From CAYYAQ01 sp964469555 (GTDB lineage: Bacteria > Planctomycetota > UBA1135 > UBA2386), in assembly GCA_964469555.1 (NCBI GenBank), contig CAYYAQ010000053.1, positions 1-31,239 on the forward strand: a DNA stretch of 31,239 bases, given 5' to 3'. Positions 7,278 to 17,641 of this stretch are shown here, piece after piece; position 1 is the first letter of the stretch; the number at the start of each line of letters is the position of its first letter. The notes below the pieces were generated by a model. It did no database searches. It saw nothing but the letters and a program-made list of their open reading frames with translations, and had not been told where the DNA came from. Position numbers and translations under genes: made by a program.

Positions 7278-8758
7278 TGCGTGCAGTCGTCATGCTCGTG
7301 CTGCTCGCCGTCGCGCCGGCGCAGACCCCGAAGTTCTCCGTCGGATCGAAGAAGTTCACCGAGTCCACGGTGTTGGGCGAGATGGTGCGGTTACTCGCCG
7401 AGCGCGCCGGCGCCGAAGTCGAACACCGGCGCGCGCTTGGCAACACGCGCATCGTCTTCGAGGCGCTCGAACGGGGGGTGATCGACGTCTACCCCGAGTA
7501 CACCGGCACGCTCCGCCTCGAGTTGCTGCGGGGCGAGAACCTGAAAGACGACTCGCAACTTCGGGAGGCGCTCCGCAAGCGGGGTCTCCGTATGAGTGGG
7601 TCGCTCGGGTTCGCGAACTCGTACGGCCTGGCGGCCACGAAGGAGTGGGCCGAGGCGAACAGCGTGGTGCGCATCAGCGACCTCGGCGGCAAGAAGGACC
7701 TGGAGCTCCTGTGCAGCAACGAGTTCATCGGTCGGGCCGACGGCTTCTCGGCGCTGAAGCAGCACTACGGTTTCGCGGGGCTCACCGCTCGGGGCATGGA
7801 TCACGATCTTGCCTACACCGGCATGGCGGGGGGTGGGCACCCGTTGATCATCGTCTACACGACCGAGCCGGAGATCGCGTACTACGACCTGCGCGTGCTC
7901 GAGGACGACAAGACCTTCTTCCCTCCGTACGACGCCGTGCTCGTCTATCGCGAAGAGGTGGCGGACTCTCCGATCATGCAGCGCGTCCTTCAGCTCGTCG
8001 GTCGCATCGATGCGGACGAGATGATCGCCATGAACCTGCGCGCCAAGCCGCCGAAGGGCAGCGGTCGCGACCGCGTCGCGATGAACGTCGTCGCCGACGA
8101 CTTTCTGGCAATGGAGTTCGCCACTCGTTCGCAAGAGGAGCCGGAGTCGTGGATGTCGAGGCTCGCTTCCCGCACGGGCGAGCAGCTGATCCTGGTCGGG
8201 ACGTCTCTCCTTCTGGCGATCCTGCTCGCGATCCCGCTTGGAATCCTCGCGTCGCGAAGCCGCGTCATGGGCCAGGTCTTGTTGGCGATCACCGGCGTGT
8301 TGCAGACAGTGCCGTCGCTCGCCCTGCTCGTGATGCTGATCCCCTTGCTCGGCCTCGGCGCGGTCCCGGCGATCGCCGCGCTCTTCGTCTACAGCCTGCT
8401 GCCGATCCTGCGAAACACGCACAGCGGCCTGACGAACATCTCCGGCGACCTGATCGAGTGTGCCGACGCCCTCGGGCTCGGCGCGCGCGCGAAGCTGTTC
8501 TCCATCGAATTGCCCCTGGCCGCCTCGTCGATCCTCGCTGGCATCAAGACCGCCGCGGTGATCAATGTCGGCACCGCCACGCTCGGCGCTTTCATCGGTG
8601 CCGGCGGCTACGGTCGACCGATCCTGGATGGCATCAGCTTGAACGACAACGCGTTGATCCTCGAAGGCGCGATCCCGGCGGCGGTGATGGCTGTGTGTGC
8701 GCAGTTGTTGTTCGACGGCGTCGAGCGTGTGGTCGTCTCGAAGGGGCTGCGCGCCTGA
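7274..8758 (+). CDS. Fused substrate-binding protein and permease, quaternary-amine ABC importer
   Basis: The protein has 494 residues. Residues 1-18 look like a signal peptide or first membrane helix (VVMLVLLAVAPAQT). Residues 19-285 match the OpuAC/OsmF-type binding domain: VGSKKFTESTVLGEM, ALERGVIDVYPEYTGTL, and a C-terminal lobe ending before residue 290. Residues 300-490 form a BPD-type permease with about five helices and the EAA-like loop ECADALGLGARAKLFSIELPLA (395-416) that docks the ATPase. Fused betaine/choline/ergothioneine importers known to me (for example EgtU type) have permease first and binding domain last; here the order is reversed. With the upstream ATPase it makes a complete two-gene importer. 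The ligand could be glycine betaine, choline, ergothioneine or a related compound. Confidence 0.88.
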   Translation: MMRAVVMLVLLAVAPAQTPKFSVGSKKFTESTVLGEMVRLLAERAGAEVEHRRALGNTRIVFEALERGVIDVYPEYTGTLRLELLRGENLKDDSQLREALRKRGLRMSGSLGFANSYGLAATKEWAEANSVVRISDLGGKKDLELLCSNEFIGRADGFSALKQHYGFAGLTARGMDHDLAYTGMAGGGHPLIIVYTTEPEIAYYDLRVLEDDKTFFPPYDAVLVYREEVADSPIMQRVLQLVGRIDADEMIAMNLRAKPPKGSGRDRVAMNVVADDFLAMEFATRSQEEPESWMSRLASRTGEQLILVGTSLLLAILLAIPLGILASRSRVMGQVLLAITGVLQTVPSLALLVMLIPLLGLGAVPAIAALFVYSLLPILRNTHSGLTNISGDLIECADALGLGARAKLFSIELPLAASSILAGIKTAAVINVGTATLGAFIGAGGYGRPILDGISLNDNALILEGAIPAAVMAVCAQLLFDGVERVVVSKGLRA

Positions 8759-8767
8759 CGGTACTGG

Positions 8768-11700
8768 CTACTTCGACACCTTGATCCGGATCCGACGGTA
8801 TTCGAGTTGGCCGCGGTCGCCTTCCAAGCCGATCGGTCCGCTCTCCGGCACCTTGAATGCGGCTTCCAGCACTTCGCCATTGCAGGTGCAGTGGGCGATG
8901 TTGCCCTTGACGACGATCTCGAGGTCGTTCCAGTCCTGCGGTCGGAAGTTCTTCAGACCTTTGTAGGGTCCGGCCAGCGGGTAGTCCCGACACTGGAGTT
9001 GGCGACCGCGGATGAACACGCCGCTGTCCGCGTTCGGCGTCGCCCGGAACTGTAGTTTCAGGACGAAGTCCTCGGCGAACTCGCGCGTGGTCCAGAGTTG
9101 CTGCACCCGCCGACCCTCTGCCGGCGTCGTCACCACCAGCCGACCGTTCTTCGCGATGTACCTCCGGCGCGTACTGCCGGTCTTTCCATCGAAGGTCGCT
9201 CTCTTCGCGAGCGTCTTCTTTTGCCGAAAGCCCCAGCCCGTGAGGTCCTTGCCGTTGAACAGACTCTCGAACCCCGGCGCGGGCTCGAACGGCGCTGGTT
9301 TCGTTTCGACGAACCCGTGGGTCGAGAGGATCGGTCGCAGGGCCGCGGCCCAGATCGCGTAGCCATCCTTGTTGGGGTGGAGGAGATCGGGAAACTCCGC
9401 CTTCTTCGCGTCGCCCTGCGCATTCGCGAACACCTTCCACGTCTCGAGAAGCGTCACCTGGGCGTCACCATTGACCGCTGCAGCGATGAGCTTGTTGATC
9501 CGCCTGATGTCCTTCGCGGAGCGGCGCTTGCTCGCCGAACTCGGGAAGACTTTGCAGAGGATGATCGGCATCTTGGGGTTGTGAGCCTCGAGTCTGTCGA
9601 TGATCAGGCGGACGTTGCCGGCGATGCTCTCGGCCGTCGCCTTCTCCTCGAGGTCGTTCGTGCCCATCAACATGACCACGCCGCTCGGGTTGAGGGCGAG
9701 GACGTCGGATTCCAGTCTGACCAACATCCCGCGAGTCGTGTCACCGCTGATCCCCCGGTTCGCGACCTTCACGCCGGGGAAGCTGTTGCCCATCTTGTCG
9801 CCCCAACCCTGCGTGATCGAGTCGCCGAGGAACACGAGGGCATTCTGATCCGCCGCCACGCTCACAGCCCAGGCCTCGCGCTTGCGCAGCCACAGTTTCT
9901 GGAACCACCCGTAGCGCCGGATCGTCCCGGTGCCCGGAAGGCCCTCATCCGTCTTGGGAATCGCGAGGCTTGTGGCCTGAGCCTTGCCCAGCGGCGTGAT
10001 GACGATGTTCCGATACGCGACCGGACCGTGGTTGCCCTGGAACATCAGCGGCCCGGTCGCCGCTTCGCGACCGCTCACGCCGCCGGGGGTGACGCCCTTC
10101 GCCTCGGCATTCTGCTGCACGACCTGACCGTTGAGTTCGATCTTCAGGAACCGGGCGTTCTTGGTCTTCTTGCCCGACGCGTCGAAGCGGGGTGCGCGGA
10201 AGTCGATTCGGAACCGCTGCCACGTTCCCGGCGCCCGACTGGCGTTGGTGCTTGGAATAGCCACGCCGTAGATCGCGCCCATGTCTCCCATGCCGAGCTT
10301 CTTGCGGCCGAAGCTGTCCAGAACCTGGATTTCGTACTCGCCCATGACGTAGATGCCAGAGTTGGAGCCCTTGGCTACCATGACCTCGAGCTCGATACGA
10401 CAGTCGCCGAACTTCGCGGTGGTGTAGAGATCCGACCCGGGACCATGTCCCCCGACCAGGTTCACGAGTGACATCGGGCCTTCGCCTTTTGTCCGTTCGA
10501 GGGTCTTGGGGTTCGCCTCGCTCATCGCCGGATGGGCGACGGCCCACTGCGACTTCGACGCTTGCTTGGCGGTCCACCCGGACAGGTTGCGTCCGTTGAA
10601 CGGACGGGCTGCCTTGTCCTTCTTCCGAGCCTGCTTTCGTTTGTTCGCGTTCTTCCTGACGCCGCGACCGCCGTGGACCGGAAGGAAGTTCGCCTTTTCG
10701 GCGAACGTCCGCCAGCGTTCCTTCAGCTCGACCAGCCGCGCCGGCATCTGCTTGGCGAGGTTGTTGGTCTCGGTGCGGTCCTCGACCATGTCGTAGAGTT
10801 CCCACGCATCGCGCTTGTAGCCCCCGAACTTGGCGACCGCCTTCCACTTCCCGACCCGGATGGCGACGTTGCCCTCGTGCTCCCAGTACAGGGCATCACG
10901 CTGGATGTCTTCTCCGCGGAACAACGGCGCGAGACTCAAACCCTCCATCGGGGTGATGGCCTGATCACCCTTGTGGAACGTCTTGGGATAGCTGGCGCCG
11001 GATACCGCGACGCAGGTCGCCATGATGTCGATGAGGTGACCGGGTTCGTGAACGAGTTTGCCGTTCTGACTGCTGGGGATCCCCTTGGGCCAGTGGACGA
11101 CGAGCGGCGTCGCGATGCCGCCTTCATGGACCCAGTGCTTGTACTCGCGGTAGGGCGTGTTGGACACGTTGGCCCAACCGCGCCCGTATCCGATGTAGGT
11201 GTCCGCGGGTCCCGCCATCACGCCCGTTCCTTGCAGCACCGGATAGCCGTCCCGGGTCTGCTTCGGGATCATGTTGGTTTGCAGCTCGTCTGCGGGCATG
11301 GGATCGAGGGTCGGCTTCGCCGCGCGGCGCTTCTTCCCGCCCCGTCCCATTCCCTCGGCGCAGCCGCCGTTGTCCTGCATGTACATCAGCAGCGTGTTGT
11401 CGAGTTGGCCGTTCTTCGAAAGTGCAGCGACGATGCGACCGATGCCCTGGTCCATGTTGTCGACCATGGCCGCGTAGACCTCCATATTGACGGCGTCCCA
11501 CTCCTTGTGCTTGAAGGCCTCCCAGCTTGCCGCCTGTTGGGTGAGGTTCCAGTTCGAGGATACCAGCCCGAGTTTCTTGAGACGCTCGTGGCGGGCTTTT
11601 CGGATCGGCTCGTAGCCACCGTCGTACTTGCCCTTGTACTTGGCGATGTCTTTTGGCAGCGCGTGCATCGGCCAGTGCGCGGCGGTGTACGCGACGTACA

Positions 11701-12355
11701 TGAAGAACGGTTTGTCCCGGTGCTCCGCGGACGCGCAATGTTCATTGACGTACCGCACCGCGTGGTCGCTGATCGCGTCGGTGTAGTAGTACTGTTTTGG
11801 TTGATACTCCGGATCGGCGTAGGGAGAGATCTGCTTGTTGCCGCGGGTCAGGCTGTTTGGATCGAAGAAGCTGCCCGCCCCGTGAATCGTGCCGTAGAAG
11901 CGATCGAATCCCCGTTGCAACGGCCAGTTGCCCTTGGGACCGTTCGGTTGCACCTTGGGCGTGACGTGCCACTTGCCGCACATGTACGTCGAGTAGCCTG
12001 ACGCGCCCAGCACCTCGGCCATGGTCACGCAACTGCGGTTCAGCCTGCCGCGGTAGCCCGGATGCTTCAGGTCGCTCATCATCCAGCCGACGCCGGCTTG
12101 ATGTGGATACAGTCCGGTCAACAGGCAGGCACGCGTGGGGCAACAGCGCGCCGTGTTGTAGAACTGGGTCAATCGCACGCCGTCGGCTGCCAGGTGATCC
12201 AGGTTGGGAGTCTGGATCTCACTGCCGTAGCAGCCGATGTCGGAGAAACCCATGTCGTCCGCGAGGATGACAATGATGTTTGGCTTCTTCTGACCGGGGA
12301 GCAGGGCGGTGCAGACGCAGAGCAGCGCCGAGACGAGGGGGGCCGAGATGGTCAT
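8768..12355 (-). CDS. Secreted four-domain protein: sulfatase, DUF1080, SGNH hydrolase, DUF1080
   Basis: One uninterrupted 1195-residue frame. Residues 1-20 are a signal peptide. Residues 24-550 are a type I sulfatase: metal site LADDMGFSD (31-39) and the formylglycine motif CCPTRACLLTG with the modified Cys71, GKWH (127-130), and QDNGG (327-331). Residues 562-583 are a basic linker. Residues 585-790 are a DUF1080 (3-keto-disaccharide hydrolase/concanavalin-like) domain beginning PFNGRNLSGW. Residues 838-1010 are an SGNH hydrolase: FLGDSITQGW with Ser846, NRGISGDTT, GTNDLEE with Asn900, and DLLHPNKDGY with His993. Residues 1029-1195 are a second DUF1080 (SLFNGKDLTGWGF). It should act outside the cytoplasm on sulfated, acylated polysaccharide, removing sulfate and an ester group; the substrate is inferred. 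It needs a formylglycine-generating enzyme, not seen in the window. It stands alone, nine bases from the convergent ABC operon end. Confidence 0.93.
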   Translation of the reverse strand: MTISAPLVSALLCVCTALLPGQKKPNIIVILADDMGFSDIGCYGSEIQTPNLDHLAADGVRLTQFYNTARCCPTRACLLTGLYPHQAGVGWMMSDLKHPGYRGRLNRSCVTMAEVLGASGYSTYMCGKWHVTPKVQPNGPKGNWPLQRGFDRFYGTIHGAGSFFDPNSLTRGNKQISPYADPEYQPKQYYYTDAISDHAVRYVNEHCASAEHRDKPFFMYVAYTAAHWPMHALPKDIAKYKGKYDGGYEPIRKARHERLKKLGLVSSNWNLTQQAASWEAFKHKEWDAVNMEVYAAMVDNMDQGIGRIVAALSKNGQLDNTLLMYMQDNGGCAEGMGRGGKKRRAAKPTLDPMPADELQTNMIPKQTRDGYPVLQGTGVMAGPADTYIGYGRGWANVSNTPYREYKHWVHEGGIATPLVVHWPKGIPSSQNGKLVHEPGHLIDIMATCVAVSGASYPKTFHKGDQAITPMEGLSLAPLFRGEDIQRDALYWEHEGNVAIRVGKWKAVAKFGGYKRDAWELYDMVEDRTETNNLAKQMPARLVELKERWRTFAEKANFLPVHGGRGVRKNANKRKQARKKDKAARPFNGRNLSGWTAKQASKSQWAVAHPAMSEANPKTLERTKGEGPMSLVNLVGGHGPGSDLYTTAKFGDCRIELEVMVAKGSNSGIYVMGEYEIQVLDSFGRKKLGMGDMGAIYGVAIPSTNASRAPGTWQRFRIDFRAPRFDASGKKTKNARFLKIELNGQVVQQNAEAKGVTPGGVSGREAATGPLMFQGNHGPVAYRNIVITPLGKAQATSLAIPKTDEGLPGTGTIRRYGWFQKLWLRKREAWAVSVAADQNALVFLGDSITQGWGDKMGNSFPGVKVANRGISGDTTRGMLVRLESDVLALNPSGVVMLMGTNDLEEKATAESIAGNVRLIIDRLEAHNPKMPIILCKVFPSSASKRRSAKDIRRINKLIAAAVNGDAQVTLLETWKVFANAQGDAKKAEFPDLLHPNKDGYAIWAAALRPILSTHGFVETKPAPFEPAPGFESLFNGKDLTGWGFRQKKTLAKRATFDGKTGSTRRRYIAKNGRLVVTTPAEGRRVQQLWTTREFAEDFVLKLQFRATPNADSGVFIRGRQLQCRDYPLAGPYKGLKNFRPQDWNDLEIVVKGNIAHCTCNGEVLEAAFKVPESGPIGLEGDRGQLEYRRIRIKVSK

Positions 12356-12361
12356 GGCGGC

Positions 12362-12370
12362 ACGATAGCA
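12362..12370 (-). promoter_or_regulatory. Possible extended -10 element of the sulfatase gene
   Basis: Reading the minus strand, TGCTATCGT ends six bases before the sulfatase ATG (12355). It fits a TGnTATnnT extended -10, which would place the transcript start at or next to the ATG, a leaderless message. No clear -35 is visible. Confidence 0.3.
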
Positions 12371-12395
12371 GACCGCATCATCTGCGACGACGCTA

Positions 12396-12408
12396 GCAAA
12401 CGGTTTGC
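12396..12408. promoter_or_regulatory. Inverted repeat GCAAACGGTTTGC, possible operator
   Basis: A perfect 6-bp inverted repeat around a single central G lies 41 bases upstream of the sulfatase ATG and 26 bases upstream of its possible -10 element, in the short gap after valS. A one-base spacer cannot make an RNA hairpin, so a dimeric DNA-binding regulator is the natural reading. It resembles LacI-family half sites but has odd spacing. Confidence 0.35.
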
Positions 12409-12445
12409 GTCTGCGGCGAGGTATCAGAAGGGCACCGCGCCTCGG

Positions 12446-15727
<3,282 letters not shown>

Positions 15728-15845
15728 CGGATTTCGGTGCAGCAGTGGAACTGAGATCTCCGCAAAGCGCAAAGGGGAATCCAGCCGGCGGGGGATTTCG
15801 CGAAAACCCCGGTACACGGCCCCGGATCGGAGATTCTGGGGGTGT

Positions 15846-16007
15846 ATGAACGACCGGCGCATCGATCTCGCACGCCGTGCTCGCGACGGTAGCCCGGGAG
15901 AACTCTCGATGACGATGACGGTCCTCGACGAGGACGGCAAGGAGACCAGGCGGGTGTTGGTGACTGGGGCCACGAAGTTCGCGGAGGTTCGCGCCCTGCT
16001 CAACTAA
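15846..16007 (+). CDS. Small hypothetical protein, 53 residues
   Basis: ATG 15846 is preceded by TGGGGGTG, which may act as ribosome binding site, and the frame ends at TAA 16005-16007. The product is charged and soluble (MNDRRIDLARRARDGSPGELSMTM...), with a probable beta-hairpin (TMTVLDEDGKETRRVLVT) and a helical end (TKFAEVRALLN). I do not recognise it. It is divergent from valS (118-base gap) and convergent with the RNase HII-like gene, with a four-base stop overlap (CTAA) like that between the symporter gene and mutM. That tidy fit supports a real gene, though a chance frame cannot be excluded. Confidence 0.5.
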   Translation: MNDRRIDLARRARDGSPGELSMTMTVLDEDGKETRRVLVTGATKFAEVRALLN

Positions 16008-17053
16008 CGGCTACGGATCAACTGCCCGACCGGGAACGCGGCGTCCTCGAGCAGCGGCCCGATGTCTTGCAGAAAACGATTGCCGTCGACGTAGTAGCCG
16101 GCCGTGCGCTTGAGGTCGGGGACCCGCTCGGCGAACCAATTGTTGATCATCACCATCATCAACTCGCGAACGTACTTCGCCATACAGCTCGCGAGCGCGG
16201 TTGGAAACGAACGGTCTTCACCCCGGGCTGCGAACGAGATCCTGACCGAGTGGTCGTTGCCTTCGCGGTGCACGTCGTAGGTCGAGAGGTGTGAGCTCTC
16301 GCTGGCAGTTCGGATGTGATGACCCGATCCGAGCGACCGCCGCAGCGCCCCAGCGTAGTGGACGCGACCGCCGCACCGGTCGGCGACGAGGTGGGCGTCG
16401 CCGGGAAGCGCGGCGAGCAATCTTCCGATCACGTCGGAGTAGGCCTCGAAATGTGTATCGCTCTTGTTGTCGGTCTTCAGGATCGACGCGTTGAACTCCT
16501 CGACGTCGACCGGTCGAACGGCGAGGTGCAACAACTCGATCCCGGCGTCGGCCATGCACAGGCCGAGGGTATGCGCGGAGAGCTCTATCTCATCGCGGTT
16601 GCCGAGGTGGGGGAGTGCCAACTCGAGGTCGCCGTACCACGGGCACGCCGCGAGGCGAGTCGCGTCGACACCGCACGCTGCCAGGAGGTCGCCGACGTTC
16701 GCGGGGATGTCGCCGTGGAAGGCGCCCCAAAACGACAAGACGGTTTGTTCCAGCCGGAGGAAGCCGTGCTTGCCCTGTTTGACCTTCTTGCTGTCGGCCA
16801 CGCGGACCAGGCCCTTGCGATGTCGGTTGCGGGAGACGCGACGATTCAGGAGCTTCCAGGGGTCGAGGCTTCGCGGCCCGGCCATCGCGACGCCTGCGAC
16901 CACGAGCGGCCCGAGGATCGGACCGAGGCCGGCTTCGTCTACGCCCGCAAGCAGACCGGTGTCCGGAGTCTTCTCCGAGGTGTCGAGTGTCGGAGTTTCC
17001 GCCGCTATCGTCGCCGAAGCGGGCGGTGCCATCGCGGGTTCCCTGGCGCCCAT
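16004..17053 (-). CDS. RNase HII-like ribonuclease, divergent family member
   Basis: The predicted protein has 349 residues against about 200-260 for RNase HII. After about 33 loosely structured residues comes AGVDEAGLGPILGPLVVAGV, the first motif of the RNase HII/HIII fold, with Asp39 and Glu40 as metal ligands, and then ADSKKV, another conserved element. Later motifs are HLVADRCGGR (third acidic residue) and ALASCMAKYVREL, matching ASxxAKxxRD with Glu in place of the fourth Asp. The Arg of the DEAGRG motif is Leu, so the GRG element that senses the ribonucleotide 2'-OH in RNase HII is altered. It may cut RNA/DNA hybrids or another nucleic acid. ATG 17053 is chosen because AGAGGGA lies just upstream; ATG 17131 would overlap the divergent receiver gene. 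Confidence 0.72.
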   Translation of the reverse strand: MGAREPAMAPPASATIAAETPTLDTSEKTPDTGLLAGVDEAGLGPILGPLVVAGVAMAGPRSLDPWKLLNRRVSRNRHRKGLVRVADSKKVKQGKHGFLRLEQTVLSFWGAFHGDIPANVGDLLAACGVDATRLAACPWYGDLELALPHLGNRDEIELSAHTLGLCMADAGIELLHLAVRPVDVEEFNASILKTDNKSDTHFEAYSDVIGRLLAALPGDAHLVADRCGGRVHYAGALRRSLGSGHHIRTASESSHLSTYDVHREGNDHSVRISFAARGEDRSFPTALASCMAKYVRELMMVMINNWFAERVPDLKRTAGYYVDGNRFLQDIGPLLEDAAFPVGQLIRSR

Positions 17054-17102
17054 CGGTTCCCTCTTTACCCGCTCGCTGTCCGCGGTCGATAAGGAAAAGC
17101 AG

Positions 17103-17492
17103 ATGCAAATCCTACTGATCACTTCCGACAACCTGCTGCGCGATCAGGTGAAGGTCGGGCTGCAGCAGTTCCCCGAGACCCAGGTGACCTGCGGTGAAAG
17201 TTTTCCCGGCGTCAACTTGTTACGGACCGTGGATTTCGAGCTCGTCTTCGTGCAGTTGGGGGACAATCCGCAGGACGCGCTGGTCCTCGTGCATCACCTG
17301 CGGTCGTTCGACCAGACGACGGAGTTGATCGCGATCGGTGACGAGAGGATCGTCAAGGACCTCTCCCGCGAGAAGCAAAAGCACGGCATCAGCGGGTTTC
17401 TGACCGATCCGCTGGACGTCACCGACTTCTTTCGCTTGATCGCCCGGATGCGTTCGCGTTGCGATGACTGCGAGCCGCTGCCCGCGCGCTAA
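17103..17492 (+). CDS. Degenerate response-regulator receiver (pseudo-receiver) protein
   Basis: The protein has 129 residues, one CheY-like domain and no output domain. It follows the receiver pattern: first strand MQILLITSDNLL, third strand DFELVFVQLGDNP, fourth strand TELIAIGDE, fifth strand ISGFLTDPLDVTDFFRLI. The phospho-acceptor position at the end of the third strand (usually D) is Gln, the acidic pair after the first strand is Ser-Asp, and the conserved Lys of the KP motif is absent. It is therefore unlikely to be phosphorylated and more likely acts as a protein-interaction module. AAGGA eight bases upstream supports ATG 17103. It is divergent from the RNase HII-like gene (49-base gap) and upstream of the Pus10 gene by 149 bases, which has its own promoter. 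Confidence 0.6.
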   Translation: MQILLITSDNLLRDQVKVGLQQFPETQVTCGESFPGVNLLRTVDFELVFVQLGDNPQDALVLVHHLRSFDQTTELIAIGDERIVKDLSREKQKHGISGFLTDPLDVTDFFRLIARMRSRCDDCEPLPAR

Positions 17493-17627
17493 GACGTTGG
17501 AGTGTTGGTCATCGCCGGCCCGTTCGCATGGGGTTTCTTACGCTGACCGGTGATTCCGACAGGTCATCCGTTTCTGGCCATTCGTTTGCCCCCCGGTCGT
17601 GTTGCTCTTCGACCGTCGGTGGCGCGC

Positions 17628-17633
17628 TATACT
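17628..17633 (+). promoter_or_regulatory. -10 element TATACT of the Pus10 gene
   Basis: TATACT (5/6 match to TATAAT) ends eight bases before the GTG start at 17642. A transcript start 7-9 bases downstream would fall on the start codon, so the message is probably leaderless; no Shine-Dalgarno sequence is present. TTGCTC at 17602-17607 is a possible -35 but the 20-base spacing is long. Confidence 0.45.
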
Positions 17634-17641
17634 CCGCCGCC

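Noticed and set aside
7159..8784. A 541-residue + strand frame overlapping the ABC importer
   Set aside because: It is Arg-rich, out of frame with the clear binding-protein/permease gene, and has no domain.
9098..10471. A 457-residue + strand frame, and a similar one at 10532-12001
   Set aside because: Both are antisense to the sulfatase/DUF1080 gene, whose domains and catalytic motifs are intact on the other strand.
15728..16003. N-terminal extension of ValS by 92 residues
   Set aside because: The extension is not ValS-like and is antisense to the small gene at 15846; MQTELPKQYDP at 15727 is the typical start.
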